A program made the position numbers and the translations under genes. The notes under the pieces were generated by a model, which saw nothing but the letters and a program-made list of their open reading frames with translations, searched no databases and was not told the origin of the DNA. 64,000 nucleotides of DNA, taken from contig JBBPEB010000019.1 in assembly GCA_039096225.1 (NCBI GenBank), forward strand, positions 134,501-198,500. Direction: 5' to 3'. Source of the DNA: Blastocystis sp. Blastoise. Its lineage: Eukaryota > Sar > Bigyra > Opalinata > Blastocystidae. Shown here in pieces: positions 22,446-42,615 of the stretch (its first letter is position 1; each line of letters begins with the position of its first letter).

Positions 22446-25400
22446 TTATATATCTTTCTTAGTATCTTTTTTTACTTCTACTGATATATTCATTGGCTGA
22501 ACAGATTTGGTTGTTACATTAGTTTTTCGCACCAATTTTGATTTTGGTTTTGATATAGGTTTGATTTTCGATTTTGAATGTTTTTTCTTCTTTAAACAGA
22601 AGAATAGAATAATAGCTAGAAGAAGAATTATAATTAAGCAGGATATGCCTATAATAATATAAAGAAGAGAAGAATTATTTTCTATACAACTAATAAGAAT
22701 AGGTTTCGAAATACTTCCCATACTATTACTACATGTAATTATATATCTCTCTATTTCTATTATACTTGTGAATGTACCTTCTATTATTGCTGTTTTACTA
22801 TCAAAAGTAACTCCAGAAGGTAAAGAAGGTTCAATAGAACAAGTATATTCAGCAGCTTGAACATAAGGAATAATCTTAATATGTTGATTGATAACCGCGG
22901 TTATTATTTGTGATTCAAAAGAGATATCACGAGGTGCACTTAATGAACAATAATCTACAAGATCTCCATAATTACCATTAGAACAATATCTACGTTTATA
23001 TCCTTCATAATATATACCACATGATATATAGGAATAACCATAATCTAATGAACCACCATCTTCTTCTGTATAACAACTTTTCATTACTGTCTTTGAATTA
23101 AATGATAATTCAGATAATTGAAAACCATAATTACTAGTACTTCCTGGATATAAACAACTATTTAACGATTCAGCATCATCTAAAGGTTGATTATTACATT
23201 CTGTAACAATATATTTATAATAATGATAACTTTGATCATTAAAGAATGTAAATGTAACACTTTGTGAATAATACGTAAACATATAATCTCCTACAACATG
23301 TAATATAGACCATTGAATACCATCTTTAGAAGCTTCTAATCTCCATCCACTAGGATGACGCACATTACATGAAGGACCAATAGTAATAGTATAAGAAGTA
23401 ATATATTCATATAGAGCATGAGGTAACTCAAATAGAAACATTGCTCCTACACATCGAGGACCAGTAATCGATAAAGTGCCTGCATTATTATCAAATAATG
23501 TTATTATTTGATTTTCATTATCATTAGTATCAATGTCACTTGTTATTGTTCCTTTTAATAAACGTCTATTATTATTCATAATAGGATATACAATACAATC
23601 GAAATCATTATTATTCATCTCTTTAGAAGATCTATGTAATTCTATTCCTATTATATTATTACCTGATTGTAATGTATTATTATTAATACTAAATGAACCA
23701 CCCGAGTATTGACTTTCTATATATTCACTTAGAGCATATGTAGTTCTAGTTATAATTCCATTAGGCATATTATATCTATATAATTCATGTCCATTTATAT
23801 ATACAACTACACCAATTGTACTTTGCACTTGTATATAAAATGATGAAAAAAGAGATAATGATGATAATTCTAATGTATATCGATAATATTCTGTAGCACT
23901 ATTTAAAGCAGGAAATGTACCTGCTTTCCCTTCTATCCAATCAGATACATCATATTCTATAGTCAACCAATCATCATCAACATAATTACCTCCTGAAAAT
24001 AACCATATACTCTGTTCTAATGAAATATAAGCACCAAAATATAACTCTTTAATAATTTGACCTTTTCCTCTTTCTATTCCTCCCTTATATAATAATATAT
24101 CTTTATATAAAGAAATGGATAAAGATCCTTTATTCCAACCTAATCCTATTTGATCATATATACTTATTGTACCTTGAAATGGCTCTTTACAAATTGAATA
24201 TATATTATTATAATTTGATAAAACTTTATTATATTCTAATATAGTAGATCCATATATAGTATTAATTTGAAATCCTTGATTTTCTCCATTTGATCCACCT
24301 AACATTTCTATAAGGAATCTTTGATTTGGTAATATACATTCTTTTATAGTTAAATTGATAGTAGTTGAAGATACAGTACCATCTGGTTTAGTAGCAGTAA
24401 TAGTATATTGAGTCTTAGATAAAGTAGTAGTAGGTGTTCCTAGAATTACACCTACTGAAGAATCAAAAGTTAATGGAGAAGGTAGAGAAGGACTTATAAT
24501 ATAATTACTATAATATATAGAATTCGAATAGATTGTTGAAATAGGCATATTTATATATCCATATATATTTGAAGGAGAATAACTTAAATCATTAACATTG
24601 ATATTATCTATATTTTCTGATAAAAATTGAATTTCAGAAATACCTAATTGATAAGGTATAGAATTAGGTTTATAAGTAGATGTAAATATAAATATATAAT
24701 ATCTCCATGGATGAGGATTTGTAGGAATATAAAAACATTTCTTTTGACTTCTAAATGAATAATGAACATTATTTACAGAAGACAAATCATTAAAATCATT
24801 ACCGTTATCACTACCAAATAAACTCCAAGAAGAAGGATCAGAATCTTCACTATTTGTACCACTTATAATACAATATTTATTTATATATTCACTATGATGG
24901 CTACCATAATAAAATCGAAATACTACACTAGAAATAGAAGGTAATTCAACAATACAGTCTTCATTTGATTTATAATCAAATAAAGCATTAATATTAGATG
25001 CTTCACTACTAACACTTGTACTAATATCCCAACTACGAGAGATCTCATTGGACAATGTCATCATTATCATTGTTAAATCGAAATCTATTGGGCAAGTTGT
25101 ATTTAACTGCCAATTAAATACACCAACAGACAAAGAATTTGACCCTGAATGTACATCTCGAATAGGTAATGTTATAGTAAACCATTGAGGCATGGACTCA
25201 CTTGAAGTGGGTCTTGTAAAGATATTTAATGTTCCTGTAGGTAGAGAAAAACGATAAACTTCTTTATCATTTATATAGATAATAAATCCGTTACGAGCAT
25301 AAATACGTATCATATATGAAGAAAAAGTGAGAGAAGAAGGAATAAATGACTTTTTAAATAACCAAACAGTACTTGTAGCAACATGACTAGAAGGAGTATA

Positions 25401-28400
25401 TAAAGAAAAAGCTACACCTTGAGAGTTACTTGTATACCATGAAGAAGAAATAGCTCCTTGAGCATAACTCCATGCACTCTCTTTACTTTTAATAGTTGCT
25501 TGAATATTAACTTTATATTGAACATAAGCAGAATCATATAAATATAATTGTTGATATAAAGTATATGCATCATCAAGTTTAATATATATATATAAATAAG
25601 AACCATTACTCCAACCATCACCTAAAGAATCTTCTAAAGTAAAATATAATAAGGAACTACTAACACACATAGTGGTCGTATATTCACGGTTATCTTTATA
25701 AGATGGAGAAGAATAAAGAATATTCCCAGAAATATCACTTACATAGAAACTTTCTTCTCCAGCCCAAGAAGTTGTCTTCTTTACAAGTTTTATTAGCATA
25801 CTACTTGTTTCACATTCTATATAAAGATAATAGGAATATTGTATATATAAATATAGTTTATTAAAATAATAATTAATGTTATTTTATATATATATAGAAA
25901 ATAATAATAAATATAGTAAATAATAAATAGAATGAATTATATTTATATTATATAAAATAAAATAAAATGAAATAAAATAAAATAAAATAAAATAAAATAA
26001 TTAAAATAAAATAAAATGAAATAAAATACTAAATATAATATTGATATAATAATAATAATATACCATGAAATGTTAATATAAATTGATAATTTGCAGGATG
26101 TACATCATCATCATATTTATATGCTGAAATGACACAAATAGCAGTAACAGCTGTATTGGGCATTCCTTCAATAGTACCACTAACAGGGTCAATAGAGAGA
26201 CCCGTAGGAAGAGAAGGAGAGGAAGAGAAGGAAGTATATCCACTAGAAAGAGGACTCATTACAATTGGGTCTAAACTCACATAACTATTAATAGTATTCC
26301 TGGCATACCACAGTCCCGCGGAAATAGGATCATAATTACACGGTAATAACTTAAAGGAAGAAAGAGCAAGAGAAGAAACTTTAGAGGATGTACCTATAGA
26401 AATATACATATATATATAGCATATATTTATTATTATTATATTATATTATATTATATTATATATATTATATTATATATACTAATAACAAGTTTAAATCGTT
26501 TAAATGATACTGTATTCGATCGTAAGGAGAACATAGCTGTTTGAGAACGTTCGGAAAACACAAATCCCTCTCGATAATCCAACTGGATCCATCCTTCATT
26601 AATTACATCAGTGAGATCGTCAGACGTACCATATTGACTCCCATATAATGTCCATGTTTGAGGATCCCCGTGGGAATCATCAGGAGAATTTGTTAATGAA
26701 TATGAATTCACCCAATAAGCTCTATATATATTTATTTATTTATATATAATGAATAGTTAAACATTAAAAAAAATATTAAAAATATATATATATATATATA
26801 TATATACTCATCATTATTAAATGTATATTGAATAGTAAGAACACGTCGAGTACTATAATAATACGTATAAGTTGTTCCATCGAATATTCGATCACATCCA
26901 TAACCAGGTGACGCAGCTGTCGCTGGAACACAATTATAAGTTCCTCCAACAAGCACTGAATATCCACATTCTATATATAGAATAATTAATTAATAATAAT
27001 AATAATAATAATATATATATATATACGTGAAGATTCTTTAATAATGAACATGGCTGCAACATTAAACTCATCCATAATTCGATAATCATTCGGATCCCCG
27101 TGGGAATTTTGGTGTACTTGAATTCCTAAATAGCCCACAGAAGTTGTTGTAACGAAACTCTTACTAACTGAAAACCTATATATGTTTATATATAATATAT
27201 AATATATAATATATAATATATAATATATAATATATAATATATAATATATATATACTTATGTATAGATGTCTCTGTTGAAGGAGCAAAAGAAGAAGCAGTA
27301 CTCCATTCAATTGTACCTCTATATACAATTATAATATAATTATAATAAAAAAATATTATTATAATTAAAAAAAATAATAATACCTATAATAATAATAAAA
27401 AAAAAGCATTATCATAATTATAATAAAAAAAAATTATTATAATAAAAATAATAACAACTATAATAACAATAACTATAATAATATACATAGGTAGATGTGT
27501 GCGATAGACTTCCCGTCCATTAAAATAAGCTAAAAAAGGGAATTTAGTTTTAATAATAAATATAATAGTAGCCAGTTCATTTAATTCGGGTGTATTCAGT
27601 GAGATTATATAACTTCTAGAAATATCGGTCATTATAGGTAATTCATCCGGTAAACCACTGTACCATGAAGAACTTACACGGTTATACCATGTACTTGAAT
27701 AAGGATCACCATCTTTATAATATACGGAAGAACCAAATTCAACATCAATGTTTACTATTTATATATATAGATTATTTAAAAAATATTAATTAAAAAATGT
27801 ATTTATATATATATATATTATTTAAATAATATTATTTAAACAATATTATTTAAATATATATTATTTAAATATATATGATTTATATATATTATTTAAAATA
27901 TTATTTAAATATATATTATTTAAAATATTATTTAAATATATATTATTTAAATAATAATAATAAGCAATATAGACATACCATTAAAAATTTCGGAGGATAA
28001 ATAGACATATTTTCCTACTTGATAAGGCATTGTTGTTCTTAAGAGTAAGACTCCATAAAGATAGAACGATAGCAATGAAGGAGAAGTCTCAGAACCCCAA
28101 CCGTTTCCTTCACTATATATAGAGAATATATGATTTTAAAAGCAAGTAATGAATTCATACGTATCTCGCATGAGCACAGTATGTTGACCCTCTTCTGTAC
28201 ATATATGCCAAATTCGAGTATTTTCATTATCAGTAAGATTTCCTCGATATGAAAATAGCTTGATACCTACGGTTGACGACCCTTTCCAAATCTCAAACAT
28301 CTCCGACGTTGCATTCTGTGAGAAGTCTTTTCTTATTTCTACGTCAAATAGGGACGGGTCACATGCAAAGATTACTAAAATAATTAATATTCATATAGAT

Positions 28401-28459
28401 ATAGACATACAAAGCCTAAAACAAACTACTAGGATAGTAATTCGAATCAGAGCTATCAT
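22446..28459 (-). CDS. Giant surface protein 1: signal peptide, W-rich and He_PIG-like modules, TM
   Basis: About 10 exons. The first (28411-28459) encodes a signal peptide start (MIALIRITILVVC). Others are at 28161-28374, 27979-28112, 27487-27754, ~27260-27320, ~27025-27176, ~26805-26971, ~26486-26722, ~26062-26393 and 22446-~25819. Every junction I checked is GT..AG and in frame. The ectodomain has repeated 'DxxGxGWxxG' segments (EGNGWGSETSPS, LGDGWSNGSYLYIY, IGLGWNKGSLSISLY), jelly-roll-like units ending 'VYINGHELYRYNMP', and putative-Ig motifs LPTGLSIDPVSGTIEG, LPSPLTFDSSVGVILGTP and LPSGVTFDSKTAIIEG. A TM helix (LLYIIIGISCLIIILLLAI) and a Lys-rich tail end the protein. It is probably a cell-surface adhesin- or receptor-like protein; ligand unknown. 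Confidence 0.85.
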
Positions 28460-29249
28460 TATTCTGAAGAATTCAACAAAAGAAAAAGTGATGAATAGTT
28501 GAGAATCCTCAGGGGAAATTCTGTTTTCTTTGTTTTCCACGAATATAAAAAAAGATTTCTGTATAAATTTTATTTTTACATAAAACTGTTTTAATTGTTG
28601 TTTTCTCATTTGTTTTTGTTTCCAAGTCAAATGAATGCTTTCTTAACATATCATTACTTGTTTAATTGAAAATATTTATATTCAAATTATGAAGTTGATG
28701 ATCTTTTCATTACTGTTAAATATTTTATAAATTTTTATATTTAAAAAAACAATACTATATACATTTCATGAATATCCTATCTATCCTTGTTTTTTATTTT
28801 TTTCTATTGTTTTTAAATCAGAGTTAAATATCAACTATTTAAAAGTTATTTTTTAAAATTTGTAATACAAAAAATGTATATAGACGAAGTTGTCTATATT
28901 GTATTTTCAAGTATGATAGTTGTGAATCTGTTTATTTAGATATATAGTTAACAATATAAACCGAACAATTCGATAAAAACAAGAAATTTTTTTATGAAAA
29001 AGAGAAAAAAAGTGAAGAAACAGTTATAGAAGTATTATTATATTATTGTTTATTATTTAATGAAAGGTAAATAAAATAATAATGAAGAATAATAAGAAAA
29101 TAAATAAGGAATTTAGATTTATATATTTTTTTAATAAAAAAAAAATAGGAATATAGAATAATATATATATTGAGTAATGTAGTGTTAATAGTGTATATGA
29201 TTATATACGATTTTCATAATAGTGTGTTATTTATAATATATATATATAT
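28460..29249. other. Intergenic between COG1 3' end and giant gene 1
   Basis: No gene supported. It should hold the promoter of giant gene 1 and the 3' end of COG1. It is AT-rich without strong repeats. Confidence 0.5.
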
Positions 29250-33303
<4,054 letters not shown>

Positions 33304-33595
33304 TTTATTTATAGACTATATTAATTACTAAGTGTTCTCTTAAATATATAAATGATTAATAGAACCAATAATACTGTCTATAATGAGAATGATAGCTAGA
33401 TTAATTATAAAAAAGTATAGTATCCTTTACCGTTAATTGTGGGGATCCAACAAAAATGGGCATAAAAAAGCATATTCTCATAAGTTTATGGATGCTCCAT
33501 ATATTTATGGAGAAAACAGCAAACTAAAGAACTATTGTTTGTTTGATACCCTTTCAACATTCAACTAATATTATAATAAATTATTTATCAACAAG
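33304..33595. promoter_or_regulatory. Divergent intergenic region COG1 / Cgr1-like
   Basis: A 292-base gap between the start codons of two divergent genes. It contains GTGGGGATCC and GGATGCTCC in otherwise AT-rich DNA. No clear TATA assignment is possible against this background. It is probably a shared promoter. Confidence 0.5.
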
Positions 33596-34312
33596 ATGGA
33601 TTCCAAACAACAAACTGCTTTAAATGATCAAAACAATACTTCAACAGCAAATGAAGCTGTTGAACAAAAAGAAAACAATAAAAAGAATATTGTAATTCCT
33701 AAGGGTGCTCCCAAAGGAGGAAGAACTTGGAAAGATCCTGCTATTCAAAAGTTTACTTCTATGAAATATGAAGGTAATCCTCAATTGAAAACGACTTGGG
33801 ATATGAAAAAACAACAACGTGACGCTAAACGAAGAATGAAAGATCTTGAAAATCAAATTATCGAAGATAGAAAAGAACAGAAACGTGTATATATTATGAA
33901 TTATACTATTATTATATTATTTAAATATGTTTTTATTATAATAAAAAAAAATTTTAATTTACTTTTTCTCTAGGAACATAAAAAGAAAATTGAAGAACAT
34001 GCTAAGAGACGTGCTCAAAATGAACTTCGTTCTGCTAAGATTCAAGTTGTATGTATTCGGAGATTTTTTTTTGTTATTATGTTTTATTATGTTTTATTAT
34101 ATATTTATTTTTTTTTATTATTTTTATATATATTTATTTTTTTTTTAATTATTATTATATATATTTATTATTATTATATTTTATTATATATATTATAGTT
34201 ATCCGATCCTACTAAGATAAAGGCTATGAGTAAGAAACAACTTCGTCAAATTAAAAAGTCTCGTATGAATGCTAATGGAGAAATCGAATATGTCAGTCCT
34301 TATGCTAAGTAA
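33596..34312 (+). CDS. Cgr1/CCDC86-type nucleolar rRNA-processing protein (3 exons)
   Basis: Exons 33596-33886, 33974-34048 and 34199-34312 join with GT..AG introns into about 159 residues. The N-terminus is Gln/Asn/Glu-rich and disordered. The core reads IPKGAPKGGRTWKD, KFTSMKYEGNPQLKTTWDMK, then a highly basic coiled coil (DAKRRMKDLENQIIEDRKEQ, KKKIEEHAKRRAQNELRSAK) and the end MSKKQLRQIKKSRMN. This order (GR.WK, K.....L.TSW..K, long basic helix, 'KQ[LR]RQIKK[ST]' tail) is that of the Cgr1/CCDC86 family, which acts in 60S pre-rRNA processing in yeast. Length is close to yeast Cgr1 (~120) with a longer N-terminus. Confidence 0.85.
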
Positions 34313-34715
34313 AATATATATATTCTTTATTTATATGAATATATTCTAAAATATTTTTAATTTAGTAAAAATATGTCTCTATTATAGTTATATAATTCTA
34401 TTTATGATATATAATAATTCATTTTGTATAAAACTTTTCTTTTTTCTTATCTTTATGTTAATGTTTCTATTATTTGTTAAATTATCTATTTGTGTTTAAT
34501 GTTTGAAAAAAAAAATAAAAATGTATTTTTGTTGTTTTTTGGGTAAATAAAAAAATTATAATTAAAAAAACAAAAAAAAAATATTAAAATCATATATCTA
34601 CCATCAAACAACACAACAAATAATAAAAAAATATTTTTTGAAATTACTAATATGTAATTCATATTATTAACATATTTTTTTTTATTTTTTTTCTAAGAAA
34701 AAAAAAGGAAAAATT
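34313..34715. other. Convergent intergenic region
   Basis: No gene. T- and A-rich 3' flanks of the Cgr1-like (+) and CENP-S (-) genes. Confidence 0.5.
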
Positions 34716-35228
34716 TAATTTTTGTTACTATTCATTTGATTCATAAATTCTTCTATTTTTTGCATCTAGAAATATATAAATTAATTGCTGTGAATATTTA
34801 GAAATACGAAAAGAGGATCTTTGCGAGCACATAGTTTGACATCACTCACGTTGATTGTGCTTCGTTTTCCGTGTGTAGCAAACATTTCAAGATCTTTCGC
34901 ATAGGATTCTAAAAAAAATATTAATTTTATTAAATGTTTAATTACCAGAGTAATTCATTAATAACTCACATAAAGTGGCAACAGCCTATTTTTATACAAT
35001 TAATCAATCATATTTTATATATACATCTCTCGTAACAGTGAATCCATTCTTTTCTCCTATATAATACTGCTATTAAACAAGAAATTAAAGTCAAAATTAC
35101 CTTCTTCCTCACAAATTTTAAGAATTGTGAAATAAATAGAATTCTTCAAAGACTATAGATTATAATAGGTCTGGTAAAAATCAATTATTTACTGTCATCG
35201 CTTGAACATCTTGATTTGTATCTGTCAT
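34716..35228 (-). CDS. CENP-S / MHF1 histone-fold protein (multi-exon)
   Basis: A small gene of about 106 residues, too fragmented for simple reading-frame detection. Exons on the minus strand begin MTDTNQDVQAMT (35228), then SLKNSIYFTILKICEEE, YYIGEKNGFTVTRD, AVATLCELLMNYS, ESYAKDLEMFATHGKRSTIN with VSDVKLCARKDPLF, and MQKIEEFMNQMNSNKN to TAA at 34716. The core 'AKDLEMF..H.KR.TIN..DVKL.AR' is the hallmark of CENP-S (MHF1/APITD1), which pairs with CENP-X at kinetochores and with FANCM at stalled forks. Introns are very short. The exon 2-3 junction (about 35070-35100) does not fit GT..AG in the right frame. Confidence 0.85.
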
Positions 35229-35625
35229 TTTGAACAATAAATTATTAAATAGTATATATATTATTATGTAATACTTAAATCAATGATTTAATTTAAATAA
35301 AAGCTAGAAATAAATATTAAAAATCAAATCAATTCTTTTCAGAAAACAATTTATATACAGATACTAGAGAGGATTTATTTTCAGAATATTTCAAGAAGAA
35401 TTCCAATAATATTTCTGAAATGAAAACTCTAGAGTTTCTAGGATTTTCTGTTTTTCTCCATAAAGAAATAAGAGAAATCCAGGGGGTCATGTAAAATGGT
35501 AGCTTTCTATTATTTTTCCTTGTGTAAATGAAAACTTAGGGGTTGTCGAGTTTTTGACAAAATGTTTTTATTTTTGGAAAGGCAATATATATATATTGTT
35601 GATATTCCCACCTACACAATTTAAT
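35229..35625. promoter_or_regulatory. Divergent intergenic region CENP-S / RPS5
   Basis: About 400 bases between the starts of CENP-S (-) and RPS5 (+). Notable non-AT words are CCAGGGGGTCATG (35478) and CTTAGGGGTTGTCGAG (35555). Likely a shared promoter; no factor site is identified. Confidence 0.5.
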
Positions 35626-36761
35626 ATGGCTACTGCTAACGATATTAAGTTATTTGGCAAATGGTATGAGATGATTCACTGAATATTTTTTAAATATGAA
35701 TAATTATCATTAATATTATTCTTTAACTGTCAATTAAAATGATTTTTTCTTACTTTTATATTCTATTGGAGTTTCGAAGGAATCGAAATTACCGATATGG
35801 CTGTTAAGGTATATATATTTTTTGTGTTTATTTGTAATTAATTGTATATAGGATCACATTGCTGCTCATCCTAAGAACGCTACTTATCTTCCCCACACTG
35901 CTGGTCGTTATCAACTCAAGAGATTCCGTAAGGGTCAAGTATGTGATTTTTTTTAATTATTTATTGTTATTTTATTAGTTTTTTTTTATTATTTGTGTTA
36001 TTTTAATTATTATTCAATTAAATATTTATATATTAATCCATTATAATGTCCTCTTGTTGAAAGACTTGCTAACTGTCTTATGTTCCATGGTCGTAACACT
36101 GGTAAGAAACTTAACGCTATGAAGATTGTTGAATCTGCTTTTGATATCATCAACCTCATGACCGATAGAAACCCCATTGAAGTATTTATTTTTATTATTT
36201 ATTATTGTTATTATTTATTATTATTTATTATTGTTATTTATTATTGTTATAATTTATTTATTATTATTTATTTATTATTATTTATTTATTATTATTTATT
36301 TATTATTATTTATTTATTATTATTTATTTATTATTATTCATTTTCTATATTCTTCTTCTATAGGTCGTCATTGATGCCGTTATCAATGCTGGTCCTCGTG
36401 AAGATTCTACCCGTATCGGTAGTGGTGGTGTTGTTCGTCGTCAAGCTGTCGATGTCTCCCCCTTCAGACGTGTTTCTTATGCTCTTAGTCTTCTTACCCA
36501 AGGTGCATGTATTTTATTTATTATGTTTATTTATTAATTTCTATATCATTATTGTTTCCTAATATATATATATAACACAATATAAATAATTAATAATAAT
36601 TCTATATATATAAATGTGCTCGTGAAGCTTCTTTCCGTAACCTCAAGTCTATGTCTGAATGTTTAGCTGATGAACTCATCAACGCTTCTAAGGGTTCTTC
36701 TAACTCTTATGCTATTAAGAAGAAGGATGAAATTGAACGTGTTGCTAAGGCTAACCGATAA
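35626..36761 (+). CDS. RPS5: 40S ribosomal protein uS7 (RPS5), 6 exons
   Basis: Small-subunit protein binding the 18S rRNA 3' domain near the exit site. Exons 35626-35663, ~35769-35808, 35852-35938, 36047-36181, 36364-36502 and 36616-36761 give about 194 residues. Recognisable segments are [121 protein letters not shown] and the C-terminal [20 protein letters not shown]. Introns 2 and 4 are GT..AG. Introns 1, 3 and 5 keep the conserved protein only if their 3' ends are not AG (TG, AA and AT). The family assignment is certain. Confidence 0.95.
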
Positions 36762-37617
36762 GGGCTCTACCTTATACAGATATTTATATATTTATTTCTT
36801 ATATATATTATCTGTATTAAAAGGAGGTGTGGTGGTCTCCATTGTTTTTATCAACGATAATCCAAAAATAGATATCCATCGTTTTGTTTTTCATTTTTTT
36901 TTTATTATTCATTTTTCACTTTTTTTCATATTATTCATTATATGTCATTTAAATTTTTTTTTTTGACTTTGAAAAAACATTGCCTTGTTCATATTTTATG
37001 GTTATTAAAGAATAATGAAAAAAAAACAATAATAAGGCAAATTGTGAAATAAAATGAAAGTCAAACAAAACAAATGACGATAATAATTATTAAAACATTA
37101 AACTACTAGAAAAAAAATAAATTGTTATGTTCTCATTCCCTCAGAATAAGTCCTCAAAGAGTAATCAGTACCGAAAAAAAATAATCATTGAACATAACAT
37201 TACATAATAATAATAATATATATATATATAAACTTTCACTTACTAGAATACATTAAATTCACTATGACAATAGCATAATTATCACGTCACAAACATTTTA
37301 TAAACAAGAAAGATTAAATAATAAATAATGTCAAAAAAGGATTGAAGAGAAACAAATCACATCAGAATCAAAAGAATGACATTTCTCTTAAACACTGGAA
37401 ATTACTAACACACAACAACCTTGGATTGACTCAATAAAGAAAAGAGATTCGGATGTGTAAAACCATGAGAATCACAATTATTCTGATACCTTTCTTTTTT
37501 GCTGACAATTGTTGAAATCATATTCAGTTCCGAACGAAAATTCATAAAAATAATTTTGTTTTATAAAAAAAATTGTTTTATTATTTGTGAATTATTTCCA
37601 AATTGAATTATTTAAAA
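36762..37617. other. Intergenic RPS5 / RPE
   Basis: No gene supported. T-rich 3' flank of RPS5, then an A-rich stretch and the RPE promoter. Confidence 0.5.
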
Positions 37618-38356
37618 ATGTTAAAGAGGTAATTAAATAAAGTATTGAATCATTTATCTGCGTAGTCATATTTCTCCTTCTGTTTTATCTTCCGATTTCT
37701 CTCATTTAGCTGAAGAATCAAATAGAATGCTTTCTGTATATATTCTTGTTTGATTAAAAATATATTGTATAACTATTATAGAGTGGTGCTGACTGGATTC
37801 ATTTAGATGTCATGGTATGTTTTCATTATTTTGTTTTTATTCATCCTTTATTATTATTTATTTTATCTATAGGATGGGTAAATTATATCATACAATCAAT
37901 CATAATCATTTTTTGTAGACATTTTGTTCCTAATCTCACTTTTGGTGCTCCTGTCATCAAATGTTTACGTAAAAACTGCACTGGTTTCTTTGATTGTCAT
38001 TTGATGGTTGAGAATCCTGCTTTTTATATTAATGATATGGCTAAAGCTGGTGTCGATCAATTTATATTTCATGTAGAAGCTGTAGGTATGATTTTATTCA
38101 TTATAAATATATTATTATGAATGTTATTTATGAATATTTTCTTGGGTAAAATAAAATAATTAGTTTCTTTTTATAATATAATAATTATATAATAATTATA
38201 TAATATATATATATATCTTCTTCTTATAGAGAATGTAAAGGAAGTCATGGAAGCTGTTAAAGCTGCAGGAATGAAAGTAGGTCTCGCTGTTAAACCCAAT
38301 ACTCCCGTTGAATCTGTATTCCCCTTTGCTAAAGAACTGTATGTTATTGTTATTAA

Positions 38357-38432
<76 letters not shown>

Positions 38433-38829
38433 TTTATTTTTATTTTTATTTTTATTTTTATTATATATATATTATAAATAAGAAATAAGTTATTATAAAT
38501 ATAAAGTGATGAAGTTTTAATTATGGGTGTTGAACCTGGATTTAGTGGTCAGAAATTTAAGCCTGAATGTGTTAATAAAATAAAAGCTTTAAGAACAAAT
38601 TTCCCTTCTTTAAATATTGGTATTGATGGTGGTGTTAATAACGAAACTATCGGTGCTGTCACTGAAGCTGGTATATATATATATAACATATACTATATAT
38701 TCAATATTATTTTTATAAATACATTATATAGGTGCTAATGTTGTTATTTCTGGTTCTGCTCTTTTCAATTCGACTGAACCTGCAAAATTCATTCAAGAAT
38801 TAAGATCTGAAATTGAAAAAAATTTATAA
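37618..38829 (+). CDS. RPE: Ribulose-phosphate 3-epimerase, 8 exons including a 5-nt micro-exon
   Basis: Interconverts ribulose-5-P and xylulose-5-P in the pentose phosphate pathway. Exons 37618-37628, 37666-37735, 37782-37814, 37873-37877, 37919-38085, 38230-38338, 38507-38670 and 38732-38829, all GT..AG, give about 218 residues. Family motifs in order: [39 protein letters not shown] (substrate and metal ligands His and Asp), [48 protein letters not shown] and [12 protein letters not shown]. The 5-nt exon GATGG supplies Asp and Gly of MDGHF. Skipping it destroys the frame, so I consider it real. An ATT repeat lies in intron 6. Confidence 0.95.
38357..38462. repeat. (ATT)n / (TTTTTA)n microsatellite in RPE intron
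   Basis: About 25 ATT units followed by several TTTTTA units within the intron between RPE exons 6 and 7. Confidence 0.95.
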
Positions 38830-39164
38830 ATTAGTATTTTTTAGTCTTTCTGTCACTCATTGTTTTTTTTATTTGTTGTTATTTACTTGTTTTTATAATC
38901 TTCTTTTGTTCATTTCATCTGTTTCATTCTGAAAACATATATATATATCGAATAAAAATCTATGTTATAAAAAAAGAAAACTATAAAAAACATTGTTGAA
39001 CACAAAAAAAATGAAAAAAAAATCGAAAACTGGAAGTTCGTTTCTTTTTTCAGAACTTTCTCTTTTTTATAAAAATGAACGAGAAGTACCTTTTAAAATA
39101 AAAATTTTCATCTAAAATTTTTTGCTTATTTAATTATTTATTATCATTTTAATTATACCATTTC
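38830..39164. other. Intergenic RPE / GRP170-like
   Basis: No gene. A short AT-rich spacer between two plus-strand genes. GAAAACTGGAAGTTCG and TCAGAACTTTCTC near 39030 are heat-shock-element-like (nGAAn/nTTCn) words, which would suit the ER chaperone downstream. This is only suggestive. Confidence 0.4.
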
Positions 39165-42615
<3,451 letters not shown>

